Shown one piece after another: positions 10,981 through 22,776 of a stretch of 64,000 nt of DNA. A model generated the notes under the pieces. That model saw only the letters and a list, made by a program, of their open reading frames with translations, made no database searches and had not been told where the DNA came from. Every line of letters begins with the position of its first letter. Position 1 is the stretch's first letter. Source of the stretch: Gigaspora margarita (taxonomy: Eukaryota > Glomeromycota > Glomeromycetes > Diversisporales > Gigasporaceae). A program made the position numbers and the translations under genes. The stretch is taken from NCBI GenBank assembly GCA_009809945.1, contig WTPW01000302.1, positions 168,788 through 232,787 of the forward strand. The letters run 5' to 3'.

Positions 10981-11935
10981 CAGAATTGACGCCCAAATAC
11001 CCAACTAAACCTCTAGCAAGAAATGACTATATATGGTGCATCTGAAGCAATGCAAAATACCAAGCAACACGATATACAGCACACCTAAAGCAACCAAGAA
11101 ATGATGATACCCAAAGCAACGGCAAAACACAAAGAAATGACTATATCCAGCGCACTGAAGCAACGGCAAAACAATGATACATGGCACACCCAAAGCAACC
11201 AAGAAACAGCGATATCCAAAGCAACAACAAGCTACAAATGACTATACACAGCAAAGACAAAACACCAAAAAATGACAATAAACAGTGCACTAGAAGAATA
11301 ACAAAACACCAAGAAATGATGAAAAGTAAAAGAATTAGTAAAGAACAGTTCGAATATAAAAAAACTTTAACCATATCTGGCGCACCGAAGCAATAGCAAA
11401 ACAACAATACACGGTGAAGCAATGACAAAACACAAAAATGACTATATACAGCAATGGCAAAACACCAAGAAATGATGATATATAGCACACCTGAAGAATG
11501 ACAAAACACAAGAAACAACAAAAAGTAAAAGAATTAGTAAAGAACAGTTCAAATTTAAAAAAAAGCTTTGACCATACCCAGTGCATCAAAGCAACAGCAA
11601 AACAACAATACATGGCGAAGCAATGACAAAACACAAAAAATGACTATATACAGCAATGACAAAATACAAGAAATGACAAAAAGTAAAAGAATTAGTAAAG
11701 AACAAGTTCGAATATAAAAAAAAACTTTGACCATACCTGGCATACTGAAGTAATGGCAAAACAACAATACACAGTGAAGCAACAACAAAAAACAAAAATG
11801 ACTATACATAGCAATGGCAAAACACCAAGAAACGATGATATACAGCACACCCAAAGAATAACAAAACACAAGAAATGACAAAAAGTAAAAGAATTAGTAA
11901 AGAACAGTTCAAATATCAAAAAAAACAAAAACTTA
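10981..11935 (+). repeat. Minisatellite with 160-200 bp units
   Basis: The marker AAAGTAAAAGAATTAGTAAA recurs at about 11327, 11521, 11680 and 11881, spacings of roughly 194, 159 and 201 bp. Units also contain a repeated GCAAAACACAAAAATGACTA phrase. The Cys/Phe-rich minus-strand frames and Lys-rich plus-strand frames here are products of the repeat and not genes. Confidence 0.75.
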
Positions 11936-12029
11936 CTACAAAAGAGCTACTTCGCACACAAGAATGCAAAAACAATACCAGGAAATATATGAATCCACAC
12001 AAAAAAAATCACACAAGACAACTCTGATA

Positions 12030-12255
12030 AAATGTGCAAGACCACCCACCAGAGAACTCCTAATAGAGAAACGTACAAGACCACCCAAATGGAGAAACAT
12101 ACAAGACTACCCGAAAGGAGAAACATACAAGACCACCCAAATAAAGAAACATGCAAGACCACCTACTGAAGAAACATACAGAACTCACCCAACAGAGAAA
12201 TGAACAAAATCACCTAACAGAAAAATATACAAAACCATCCACTGGAGAAATGCTA
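12030..12255 (+). repeat. 26-bp tandem repeat, about 9 units
   Basis: Unit AGAAACATACAAGACCACCC with variable spacer; copies of ACATACAAGA-type cores start at 12071, 12097, 12123, 12149 and 12174. Similar wording occurs in the minisatellite of the element copies at 640-990 and 20740-21060, so this locus is probably a relative of that element. Unit divergence and absence of constant-length spacers exclude CRISPR. Confidence 0.75.
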
Positions 12256-12689
12256 TCCACAATCTCAATTACTCCCAAGAAACTACTCGCTGAAGAAACT
12301 AGAAGAAAATCCTATGACGGCACCAATAGCGATGATATTTGAGATGACATCTACGATGACACCAACAACGACATCAATGAAAGAGCTAAAAAACGAAAAA
12401 AAAATTAGTAAAAACAGAAAAAAAAGATAAACAATAAACAAAAAAAAATACAGAAAAAGAAATGGTACTTATCTATCATGTGTTCACCAGCGAGGAATAA
12501 ACTGACCCCTGATCTAGCATCAGTACACCAGTGGGATATATATCTCCTACGGGAGATATATCTCTCACAGGAGATGCCTATAATTTCCCAATTAAAAAGG
12601 CCAAAATTTAAAAATCTTAATCAAATATAGCATGCAAAACTAGACCAACTAATTTGAAACCCTATATTCTACAATAAAACTATTTTGTC
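12256..12689. other. Intergenic with a short hairpin at 12537-12560
   Basis: 12330-12380 has GATGACACCAAC-type repeats as at 20990-21050. 12537-12560 (ATATATCTCC, four to six bases, GGAGATATAT) can fold back. No gene. Confidence 0.4.
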
Positions 12690-12850
12690 TTGTAATATAT
12701 CTATAGACCCAGACTGGACCAGACTTTTATTAAGTTTGAATCTGGTCTAGTTACTGAATCAAATTCAAACTTTTGTGCTTCAAACTTTTAGTTAAGTTTA
12801 AGTTTGGTCCAAGTCTGGTCCAAAGTTTGCAAACTAGTTTGAGTCTGAAT
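12690..12850 (+). repeat. Solo TTTGAGTTTGA-type arm
   Basis: Shares GCAAACTAGTTTGAGTCTGAA and CAGACTGGACCAGAC-type wording with 37717-37892 (inverted) and with 2575-2766. Only one arm is present locally. Confidence 0.5.
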
Positions 12851-12867
12851 ATATATATATATATATT

Positions 12868-13036
12868 TAATGCTAAACAAGTTTACTTAGAATAAGAAGC
12901 AATAATTAGTTAGTAAAATTTAGAAAATAATAGCATTTTGTATAATTTATTAATAAAATTATTAAAAAATATTATATTACTTGAAATTATACTAATTAAT
13001 TATAACTTTTGCATTAATTAAACTTGTTTAATATTA
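12868..13036. mobile_element. ACAAGTTTACTTAG palindromic MITE
   Basis: Ends TGCTAAACAAGTTTACTTAG and an inverted AAACTTGTTTAATATTA, with a shared middle (TTATTAATAAAATTATTAAA). Further copies: 13142-13306, 28224-28411, 29534-29700, 33962-34128, 35471-35680. Confidence 0.6.
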
Positions 13037-13141
13037 AATAATATATCAAATTAGTATATCTTATCTAATTTTTCTTAAAATTTAAAGATTAGACATCATT
13101 GCTTTAAATTTTGAAAAAATATATTGAAATGATATATTTTT

Positions 13142-13306
13142 TGATACAAACAAGTTTATTTAAAACAAAGAGTTAGAATCAATTAGTAATATTTAGAGAA
13201 TTATAGAAATTTGTATAATTTTATTAATAAATTATTAAAATATTATATTACTTGAAATTTTACTAGTTAATTATAAATTCTTGTATAAGTAAACTTGTGT
13301 AGCGCA
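13142..13306. mobile_element. ACAAGTTTACTTAG palindromic MITE
   Basis: Left ACAAACAAGTTTATTTAAAA, right AAGTAAACTTGTGTAG, and the same central TTTTATTAATAAATTATTAA as the copy at 12868. Confidence 0.6.
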
Positions 13307-13312
13307 AAAAGA

Positions 13313-13532
13313 TCTTAGGGCCGATAGCTTAGCAGTTAAGCTCCAAGGTCACCAATCAAAGGTTGCCAGTTCAAGTCTGCCTAAGGGCAGAATTGAATTT
13401 GAATAAGAACCTAATTTGAAATAACCAAAGTTACTAACTTAGCTATAAGCTATGAGGATTGTATAACATTATGACAGTAGTAGCAATCTGAGCTATAACA
13501 ATAGTACAAGTAGTCTCCAATCCATTAATGTT
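13313..13532 (+). mobile_element. SINE, 5' half (split)
   Basis: The tRNA-like head is clear: GCCGATAGCTTAGCAGTTAA is a good A box and CCAGTTCAAGTCTG a good B box, about 50 bases apart. The body is interrupted after CCATTAATG by the 4.7-kb element and resumes at 18229 with CTAATGGCAAGAGC. The head does not fold into a functional tRNA that I can defend. Confidence 0.6.
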
Positions 13533-13773
13533 TAGAGTATGGGACAGGCTGGGCTTAGCTAAAAACTTACAGGCCGAGCTGGGCTTTGGTTCAATTTGGG
13601 CCTAACTTTTGAGCCTGCTATTATTTGGGCCATATACAAATTGGGCCTATTAAATATTAGGCTGGGTTCAAGCTTTATAAGAAAGCCTGATTAGGTTTGA
13701 TAATACCCAGTAAACTTATAGTCAAAATTATAACCTAACTTTATAGTATTATAAGAACATTCAAATAAGCATA

Positions 13774-13844
13774 TGGGGGTGAGTCAGTAGAAAAGAGACA
13801 AATTTATTAGATAAATTTGTTCCTTTTCTACTGACTCACCCCCA
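13774..13844. mobile_element. 71-bp foldback MITE, TSD TA
   Basis: TGGGGGTGAGTCAGTAGAAA and its complement are the two arms of an almost perfect hairpin; TA on both sides (13772-13773, 13845-13846). The corresponding spot in the right arm of the host element lacks it. A related, longer pair of ends may be at 58060 and 58310. Confidence 0.7.
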
Positions 13845-14274
13845 TATATAAAAAGTAGCTGTGCAATATAGTTGCATAAAACCAGAAATGGGAAAGTCAA
13901 AATTAGATTAATTATTGATCCAAGATTTATAACTAAGTGCAATGTATATGCATTTAGTATTAATTTATACTATTAAAAAGTTTCAAAATTAAAGATTGTA
14001 AATCTTGATTAAGATTCGAATACACTATTTATATGATCTTTCTTATTGTAAATTGTTAATTGATACTGCTTTTTTTATTGAAATATGTCTAAAAATTCAT
14101 ATCGACTAAAAGACTTATGAACAAATACTCAACTTGCACAAATAAGGCTATTACTAGAGTTCTAGACAAAGAAATTGATGAACTATTTGAAGTAATACAA
14201 GTATAGAACTGGATTGATATTTTACTACACATGAAAGAATAATTAAATCTAATGATTTTTTTTAAGTAAGTTAT

Positions 14275-14660
14275 ATAAAAATAATTTATACAAAAGTTCA
14301 GTAAGTAATATAAAAAATAATTTAAGTGAAGGTTTATTAAGTTGAATAAAAGATATTTTAAGTGAATGTTTAATAAATAATTTGATTTGAGCAAAGGTTT
14401 AGTAAATAAATTGAGCAAAGGTTTAATAAGTAACTTGAGAGAGGTTTAGTAAATAATTTGAGTGAAGGTTTAGTAAGTTATATAAAAAAATACCTTCAGT
14501 AAGTAATTTGAGTAAAGTTTAGTAAGTAATTTGAGCAAAGGTTCAATATATAATTTGAATGAAGATTATAAAAAAATAATTTGAGCAAAGGTTTAATAAG
14601 TAATTTGAATGAAGGTTCAGTAAATAATTTGAGCAAAGGTTTGATAAGTAAATACTGTAT
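14275..14660 (-). repeat. 24-bp tandem repeat arm (left)
   Basis: About fifteen degenerate units of the type ATTTGAGCAAAGGTTTAGTA, separated once by an ATATAAAAAAATA stretch. Complementary array at 15950-16330. Confidence 0.75.
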
Positions 14661-15949
14661 TGGTATATCAATTGTTGAATTTGATAGTTTACTATATGGT
14701 ATCCTATAATTATATTCTAATTCAAGTAAATAAAACAAGAATAAAGTGTATTTACTAATTTTTCCAAGTTTTGATTGCTATGATTATTCATACCAATTTA
14801 CATATTAACTACTGATTAAAATGTGATACTTCTGTTAGGGTTGGGGTTAGAGTTAGAAGGTAGCATTATACTAAAATTTTGCAAGAAATTTTTTTGTTAG
14901 CATATAAAAAGTGCTTTCTTAGATGAAAATTTGCAATAAGTGTGACTTTTCAAAAAAAAAAAAGATTGTTGTTTTGATCATCACTTACAACTGATAATGC
15001 ATTCTGATTGGCTAATTTTGATTAGTAAATGCGAATAAAGCAAATTTCCACTAGACAAAAATCAGGTTATTAATGCAAAGTTTAAAAAAAAATAATTCAA
15101 AGATTTACACTCGAATATTTAATATAATTGGCAAAGTTCTCGATAAATATTACATAATGCCTTGTATTGGAATAATCTAGAGTTGAACTTGTAATCATCG
15201 ATATAGAATTGCTCTATGATTCTCATCTCATCCATATTTGGTTAGGATTACTTTTTGCAGAAGTTCATTGCAAATCTTTTTACTGTCTATTCCCATAGCA
15301 ATGCCCATTACTCCAGCTTAGCATGTTTTTGATTTACTAACTTTAACGGCTCAAATTTTGTCTAATACAGTACTATGCGATACTACTTATTACAAATTCT
15401 CTAAATAATTATTGTTTGTAATCATAAAAATTTAATATATGCTACTGATTATTGTGAACTTTGCCAATTATGTTAAATATTTGAGTGTAAATCTTTGAAT
15501 TATTTTTTTTTATTTTAGTATTTAAAACTCTGTATTAATAACCTGATTTTTGCCTAGTAGAAATTTGCTTTATTCACATTTACTAGTCAAAATTAGCCAA
15601 TCAGAATGCATTATTAGTTGTAAGTAATAATCAAAATGACAATTTTTTTTTAAAAAAGTCACTTATTGCAAAATTTCATCTAAAAAAGCACTTTTTATGT
15701 GCTAACAAAAACATTTCTTGCAAAATTTTAGCATAATATTACCTACTAACCCTAACCTCAACCCTAACAGAGGTGTTGCATTTTAATCAGTAGTTAATAT
15801 ATAAATTGGCACGAATAATCACAGCCAATCAAAACTTGGAGAAATTAGTAAATACACTATATTCTTGTTTTATTTACTTGAATTAAATATGATATTTATA
15901 GGATACTATATAGTAAACTATCAAATTCAACAATTGATATACCAATACA

Positions 15950-16330
15950 GTATTTACTTATCAAACCTTTGCTCAAATTATTTACTGAACCTTCATTCAA
16001 ATTACTTATTAAACCTTTGCTCAAATTATTTTTTTATAATCTTGATTCAACTTATTTATTGAACCTTTGCTCAAATTACTTACTAAACTTTACTCAAATT
16101 ACTTACTGAACCTTTACTTAAGGTATTTTTTTATATAACTTACTAAACCGTTACTCAAATTATTTACTAAACCTATCTCAAGTTACTTATTAAACCTTCA
16201 CTCAATTTATTTACTAAATCTTTGCTCAAATCAAATTACTTATTAAACATTCATTTAAAATATCTTTATATACAACTTACTAAACCTTCACTTAAATTAT
16301 TTTTTATATTACTTACTGAACTCTTGCTTA
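15950..16330 (+). repeat. 24-bp tandem repeat arm (right)
   Basis: Reverse-complement array (TACTAAACCTTTGCTCAAAT-type units) of the left arm at 14275-14660. Confidence 0.75.
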
Positions 16331-16669
16331 AATTATTTTTATATAACTTTTGCTTAGATTTTTTTTATATAACTTACTTGAAAAAAATTGTTAGATTTAA
16401 TTATTCTTTTACGTATAGTAAAATATCAATCCAGTTCTATACTTGAATTCCTTCAAATAGTTTATTAATTTCTTTATCCAGAACTCTAGTAATAGCCTTA
16501 TTGATGCAAGTTGAGTATTTGTTCATAAGTCTCTTAGTCAATGTGAAATTTTAGACATATTATAATAAAAAATCAGTATAGATTAACAATTTATAATAAG
16601 AAAAATTATATAAATAGTGTATTTGAATCTTAATTAAGTTTTACAATCTTTAATTTTGAAACCCTTAAT

Positions 16670-17896
16670 CAGTGATGGCACTTTAATCAAGCAAAAAAAT
16701 TTTAATTTGCCATCGGCCAATACAAAATAATTTGGCCAAAAATGGCCAAAATTTTACAGCCAAAGTTGAATGTCAATTGGCCAGGCCAATTAAAATTATT
16801 TGGCTGATATAACTGATGGCCAAATGTTTCTGTATAGTAATAAAAAAAGAAAATTGTATAAAAATACTGTATGAAAGCATATTAATATATATGATAACTT
16901 AAGTAATACTTGTTAAGCTATATAAAAAAAATCTATGTGAAAGTTTGATAAGTTATATAAAAAATAATTTAAGTGAAAATTTAATTAGTTATATTATAAT
17001 AATTTAACTAAAAGTTTAATAAGCTATATAAAAAAGTAATTTAAGCAAAGATTTAGAAAATTATATAAAAGTATAAGTTGAACAAAGGTTTAATAAGTTA
17101 TTTGAGCAAAGGTTTAGTAAATTTGAGCAAAGGTTTAGTATAATTTGAGTAAAGGTTTAGTAAGTTATAAAAAAAAAACTACTTAAGTGAAAATTTAATA
17201 AATAATTTAAACAAAGGTTCAGCAAGTTGTATAAAAAAATAATTTAAGCAATGGTTTAATAAGTAATATAAACAAAGGTTTAGTAAGTAATTTGAGCAAA
17301 ATTTCAGTAAGTAAGTTGAGCTAAGGTTTAGTTAGTTATATAAAAAATAAATTGGGTGAAGGTTTAATAGTAATAAATTTTTGAGTGAAGGTTTAATATA
17401 TAATTTGAGTCAAAGTTTTACTTATTTTGTTATTATTAAATAGTTAGTTAATTTATGCAATAAAACTTTTACTTATTTCATCAAATAGGAGTTTTTAAAT
17501 ACTCCAATTCATTTTCCAATTTCAAAATTTTAATACATAAATAAGATTTTTTAAATTCTTATTTTTTTCTAAAATATAATTTTTTTTAATTTTAAAACCC
17601 TTAATCTATTATTTATTTTAAATATCAAATGATTTAGTTTATTAAAGATATTATGGCCAAATAAAGCTAGTAATCTGATTGGTCCAATATTAATACATGT
17701 TTATTACTAATTAATTATATAACTTTAAGTATTTAAAAATATAGCTAGAATAAAGTTTATTTATATGCTTTATATACTTTTTTAACTTCATATTTAATGA
17801 TGCCCAGATTTAGATATCTTTAGGCAAAATGAAATTTATATTTTTGGCCTTTTGGCTATGGCCATTGGCCGGCCAAATGGCCAAGTAACATCACTA
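16670..17896. mobile_element. 1227-bp hAT-like element, 8-bp TSD CCCTTAAT
   Basis: Ends CAGTGATGGCAC and (reverse complement) TAGTGATGTTAC, followed inward by several TTGGCCA-rich short repeats. CCCTTAAT is present on both sides (16662-16669, 17897-17904). The left arm of the host palindrome shows the uninterrupted site. CAGTG-type ends with 8-bp TSDs are typical of hAT. The middle (16925-17420) is a tandem array of the same TTTGAGCAAAGGTTTAGTAA type as the host arms. Confidence 0.85.
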
Positions 17897-18228
17897 CCCT
17901 TAATAGTATAAATTAATACTAAACACATATACATTGCACTTAGTTAAAAATCTTGGATCAATAATTAATCTAATTTCTACTTTTCCATTCCTGGTTTTGC
18001 GCAACTGCATTGTGCAGCTACTTATTCCAAAAATTATATAAGTAAAAAATTTTAGTAATGTATATAAATCTGTGGGCTGAGCTAGATCAGGTATAGTTTT
18101 AAATAGGACCTGGTCTGGTTTATTTCATAGGCTTTTTTTTCATAGGATGGGCTCAGACTTACAATAATTTTTGGGCTGAGTTTCAGGTTGAAGCAGGCCC
18201 AGCCTGGCCCAACTCATCCCATACCCTA

Positions 18229-18490
18229 CTAATGGCAAGAGCTTTGTGGGAGTCAAGCTGCTAGTGCAACTTCTAACAGATAAGTGGCAAAGCAAAAACA
18301 GATCTAGATGGACATAGGCAGAACTAAAATACTACAGGAAGACAGGGACCCAGGACATCTATATGATGGATGCACCCTATCTGGATTTGGATTTTCTAGA
18401 GTTAACTGTATGAACTAAGAGCAAATGCTCCTGAAAATAGCACAATGGATGTATATAATAGTTGGGTTCAAATAGTAGTAGTAGTAGTTT
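18229..18490 (+). mobile_element. SINE, 3' half (split)
   Basis: Continuation of 13313-13532: GACCCAGGACATCTATATG matches the body of the SINE at 5345. It may end with the short (GTA)n run at 18476-18490. Confidence 0.5.
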
Positions 18491-18715
18491 AAGGTTACGC
18501 CTTGACTACAAGTAAAAGCCTTAGTACTGCACTCTATTATATAAACATTTGGGTCTGATTGTTGATAGAGTATATCATCAGGATTAGAAGTAAAAGAAAA
18601 AAAAAACTTGTTTAGCACCAAAAATTACATCAAAATAGCATATTATTAGCTCTTTCCAAACTGATTCTGTCAAAATCAATAATCTGTTAAATCTGATAGA
18701 AACTTAATTTACCTA
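18491..18715. other. Short spacer, no gene
   Basis: Nothing recognised apart from a GCTCTTTCCAAACTG phrase related to the inside of the next MITE. Confidence 0.3.
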
Positions 18716-18854
18716 GTTGGTACCTAATATATAAATCTAATATTGTTAGCCCTCCCCAAACTTTATGTATAGTAAACAGGTTTCATATCAGTTTCAGAAA
18801 ATTATTAGATTTGAAAATATTATAAACCATTAGATTTATATATTAGGTACCAAC
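18716..18854. mobile_element. 139-bp MITE with 26-bp perfect TIRs
   Basis: GTTGGTACCTAATATATAAA plus six more bases is repeated exactly in inverted form at 18829-18854. The interior (TTTACTATACAT on the complement, AGGGCTAA) matches about 24736-24800. TSD not resolved. Confidence 0.65.
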
Positions 18855-18905
18855 TTGTTAAATAAGTTTTTACCAATTTGAAATTGTTATCCTAAATTCA
18901 CTACT

Positions 18906-19270
18906 TTAAAAATAGTAGGTAACTAGAGTGATCTTAGATGGTGAACACTTTGTATAACCTCACTTGTTGCTGTAATTTATCTAAGTTAGAAGGCATCTTA
19001 ACAAAGAAGATTTAAGACAATTTGCAATTATAAAAAAGGCTACAATTAAAAGTATATGAGAAGTCTAATAATTGTTTAATTTAAGTAATAAATATTTATA
19101 TTTATTAGTAAAAGAGTATGAGGACTCAATATTAAACTTAGATTCATATTTGCTACTTTTATATGTTTTGATTTTATACAAATATAACAGACTATATCTA
19201 TTACATGAACTAGATATGCTACAACTACTACTAATAAAATATATAGTATATATAATAATAATATATATAT
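18906..19270 (+). repeat. Dispersed 360-bp repeat
   Basis: AACTAGAGTGATCTTAGATG...CACTTGTTGCTGTAATTTAT and onward matches 26601-27126 in the same orientation; both run into TA-rich tails. Here the site filled at 26630 is empty, so it is a natural empty-site control. The overlapping Tyr/Leu/Ile-rich frames are low-complexity artefacts. Confidence 0.6.
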
Positions 19271-19393
19271 GATAAATAAAATATGTAATAAGTAGATAAT
19301 CAACTCTTTTTAACAATTACTTGTAATCAAAATTAAAAAACTTTTTTTTCAAAAACTAATATAAACTAAAAACAAACTACAAGATAGTTTAAT

Positions 19394-19545
19394 AAGATAG
19401 CACCTATTATTTAGGGATAGAGTTCATTGACTATCTGCTAATTGTTTCAGAGTTTAACACTCACCACAGAAGAGCGGCACTTGTTATTTAGAGGTAGAGT
19501 TCATAGAATACCTACTGACAAGCTTAGAGTTTATTACTCACTAAA
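19394..19545 (+). repeat. 75-bp direct duplication
   Basis: GCACCTATTATTTAGGGATAGAG...CTC is followed by a diverged second copy GGCACTTGTTATTTAGAGGTAGAG. The frame 19442-19636 crosses it; I do not recognise a protein family. Confidence 0.5.
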
Positions 19546-19798
19546 AAGGTGTAAGTTTGGTAACCTATTGAAAGTAGAAGTATGTTTTATTTTTTGGAAA
19601 AAAAAAGGAACCACTCTCTTTTACAACCACAAGTGAACCTCTAGACCTTTTTGGACATTTTGAAATTTCAAAAAAGTGAGCATTTCAGTTTACTCTCTCC
19701 AAAAGATTGGCAGTGTTTACTCTTTCCAAATCGGGGCTATACTTATCTAATTTGAATCAGCATTATAAGTAAAGCATTCAGCCATAGTATCAATAGTA

Positions 19799-21885
19799 AA
19801 CATTAGCAAATTTTATATATAGATATATATCAATTACTAACTATGTAGATATATATCGATTATACACACCCCTGCCGTGATCTATCAATAGTGATAGTAA
19901 TCAATATATAACTGATATAGATATTAATCGATATATAACCAATATATTGATAGTGATTATAATTGATACATATCTATAATAGGTAATAATCAATATATAA
20001 TCAATATAAAAATGCATCTGTTCACATAATTATGCTTTTTGAATGTTTTATAGGTTTTTACAAGTTTTCGCAAGTTTTCGCAATTTATTATAAAATTTTA
20101 TTTATTTATTTATTATTATTATTATATATTATTTTAAATCAAATATACAATATTCGCAAGTTTTCGCAATTTAATATAAAATTTTATTTTTTTATTTATT
20201 ATTGTATATTATATTTTAAATATTACATATTTTATTATATATTATTATAAAAAAAATGACAAAAAAAATAAAACCAAAAAAGAATAAAACCAAAAAAAAT
20301 AATGAAAATAAAATAAAAATAAAAAAACAAACTATTATATTTGCTTATATTTGCTTATATTTGCTTGTTTTTGATTATATTTGCTTATATTTGCTCATAT
20401 TCACTACTATTTTCAAAGTGCTGGAGAAGTTAGAATTGGTGTTCTTGTAAAGTGCCAGAATAGTTACGTCATTTTCTTGTGCAAAGTTCTAAAAGAATTA
20501 AGGAATAAATAAAATAAAANAAAATTAAAAAAATAAATAAAAAAAAGAACAAAAAACAAAAAATGAAACTGAAAAAAATAACGAAAAAAAATGAAAATGA
20601 AAAAAATAAACTATTATATTTGCTTCTATTCACTCATATTTACTTCTATTCACTTATATTCACTTATTTTTGCTACTTTCTAAAAAAAAATAGTAAGTAA
20701 AAAAAATAAAAACTATTTCTCAAAAGTGTTAGTGTTATACCACCCATACAAACACATGAGAAACAAGAAAAATTGCCCCATATGACCCCATATGAAGGCA
20801 AAAGAACAAGCAAGGTCACCTCATATAAATGCAAGAGAAACGAGCAAGACTATCCCATATGAACGCAAGAGAAGAAAAACAAATGGACCACCTACAAGAA
20901 CACTAAAAATCTATGCAATACCATCTACAAGAATACTGAAAGGCACGTGAAGCCATTCTACAAGAACACCAATGACACCAGCTAGTGACAATTCCAAGGA
21001 CGACACCAATGATGACATCAACTACAACACTAGCGATAACACCAACTCGGACAATACCAATGCGTTGCCTTGCACTAGATGTCTGAAAGTCACTATATTT
21101 CATGCCAAAAAGTGTTTTTTTGTAGAAATAAAATAAAAAAAATTAAAAAATAATAAATAAAAGCAAAAAAATGAAAAAACAAATGAAACAAAATAATACT
21201 AAATGAACCGAAATGTAACAAAAAAAAACAAACTAAAAATGAAAAAACAATGTAAAAATTATAGAAAATCTAAATTATAAACAAAAAAATAAACAAAGAT
21301 CTAATCTAATCTTGTACTATGATCATTGAAACATTTTGAAACATTTTGAAAATATTAATTAAACGCATCCTTGGTATGATCCAGGATACAGATCTACTGA
21401 TCTAGCCCAGTCTTAAAATATTTCGAATATATTCGAAATATTAAAAAAAAAGAAAAGGAGAGAAAAAAAAAGGAGAAGAGAAAAAAAGGAAAAGAGAGAA
21501 AAAAAAAGAGAGAGAGATAAAAATAGTACAAAACACTTTTTTTTTAAAATTTTTTTTTTTCTAAGCCAATTAGTTTTGTTTTGTCTTTGTCTTTTTTTTT
21601 AGCCTACTTTTTTTTGGAATTTTACTTTTTTTTTTACCCGGTGATGGTCAAAACATTATGTAATTATTAAAGATCTGTTAATCGTTATATATCATTTCAA
21701 ATAATTCTGATTATAATCAATTTATAGATATATAATGATTTAATATAGAAAATGATATATCAATTTAGATATATATCGATTTTTATTCAATTAATCGATA
21801 TATAACAATATTTTATAATCGATATAAAATGATTAAGTGTTATATATCGATCAATATCTATATATAAAATTTGCAGATGAATAAC
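19799..21885 (+). mobile_element. 2.1-kb tandem-repeat-armed TIR element (copy 2, complete)
   Basis: Left end GCAAATTTTATATATAGATA at 19805 and its inverted form at 21855-21880. Both sub-terminal arms (19805-20020 and 21655-21870) are built of roughly 20-bp units around CGATATATAA or its complement. The interior repeats the block order of 1-1806. TSD could not be fixed because the flanks are AT-rich. One undetermined base at 20520. No transposase. Confidence 0.7.
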
Positions 21886-22254
21886 ATGTCAGAGGTGTTT
21901 TGGATGGACATAGAAATGTTATATAACTCTAAATTAGCATTTTTGTTTTTTGTATATTTTTTTCTTTTTTTATAATTTTTGTTTTATTATATATAATACC
22001 TCAGTAGTAGTACCATATAGTATTATATAATTTTTATAGTATAGATAATTAGTTCTGTAATTATTAAGATTAGTTTTTTTTCTTTAGTTTTTATCTTGTT
22101 TCTTTTTTCTTTTTTATTGTAATTGGGCTTTCATATAGGTTGAGTAGCTTTTCTCCTTTTTTTACCTCCTTTTATTTTTCTTTTGAATTTGTTTTTCTTG
22201 TTGGTGAATGGATGGAATCATTCTACCAAGGAAGCAAGGTGAGAAGAATTTAAA
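21886..22254. other. T-rich tract, no gene
   Basis: Pyrimidine-rich; AGTATTATATAATTTTTATA resembles the complements near 36545-36580 and 51400-51430, so this may be a fragment of the same dispersed element as 35762-37312. Confidence 0.35.
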
Positions 22255-22501
22255 GAAAATAAGCAATTTTAATAAAGTTTAGTAGCAAACCAACAGTGAT
22301 TGGTAGTATCTTGCAGTAAGTTGTAGGCCCACTTATGAGTGAAAATGCTACCAGGCAAATCGCATTTAGTGGACTTTATGTAGCATAAGGAAGCCTTTAT
22401 TAAAAAAAAGGAGGGTTCTTATTGGCAGCCAAGGAATAAGAACAATGTAGTATGACTACAATTTTCTTATAATAAAGGCAGGATTGCTAGTTAAAAAAAA
22501 A
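22255..22501 (+). mobile_element. Retroposon-like tail ending in poly(A)
   Basis: Ends ATAAAGGCAGGATTGCTAG followed by a run of A (22491-22501). GGCAGGATTGC is shared with the end of the SINE at 5345-5845. 5' end unclear. Confidence 0.35.
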
Positions 22502-22776
22502 TATGTAATAAGTGCTTTTTATGAATGACATGTTTTAAAAGTAATACATGTAAAGACTTTTACAAAGTAGATTGTCTAGCCAATCAGAATATAGCTCTTG
22601 TATTTAATTAGTAATTGGTTTCAATCTCATTATCATTGTCAAATTTGGATAATCTATACTTGTTAAAACTGTCTCAATTAGCTAAATTGAATTTTAGTAG
22701 TTTTATTCAATACTGAATACTAGATCAAAAGTTATAATCACTTTTGTGTTTTAATACTAATTTCTATAACTAATTA

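Larger units (their letters stand above)
13533..18228. mobile_element. 4.7-kb giant-palindrome element with tandem-repeat arms
   Basis: Ends TAGAGTATGGGACAGGCTGG and (reverse complement) TAGGGTATGGGATGAG. Inverted arms run 13533-15139 and 15456-18228, the right one enlarged by a 1227-bp insertion. Each arm contains about fifteen 23-24 bp units of TTTGAGCAAAGGTTTAGTAA (14275-14660; complement 15950-16330). The flanks are TTAATGTT and CTAATGGC, an imperfect 8-bp TSD with a shared TAATG core. The element cuts a SINE in two. Small paired frames on opposite strands (14089-14418, 16222-16446) mirror each other because of the palindrome and are not genes. Confidence 0.75.

Noticed and set aside
11141-11634. 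Cys/Phe-rich minus-strand open frames of 99-126 codons
   Set aside because: They overlap one another in several frames and arise from the 160-200 bp minisatellite.
12030-12255. CRISPR-like regular array
   Set aside because: Units of 26 bp are contiguous and diverged with no unique spacers; the window is eukaryotic.
13313-13385. Functional tRNA gene
   Set aside because: A and B boxes are good but no 7-bp acceptor stem closes; it reads on into a repeated body, so SINE.
14089-16446. Paired homologous frames on opposite strands as a duplicated gene
   Set aside because: They are translations of the inverted 24-bp repeat arms.
19065-19316. Overlapping Tyr/Ile/Leu-rich frames on both strands
   Set aside because: Low-complexity AT composition in a dispersed repeat; no consistent frame.
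20903-21103. 66-codon minus frame rich in Val/Ile
   Set aside because: It is the complement of the GATGACACCAAC-type minisatellite.
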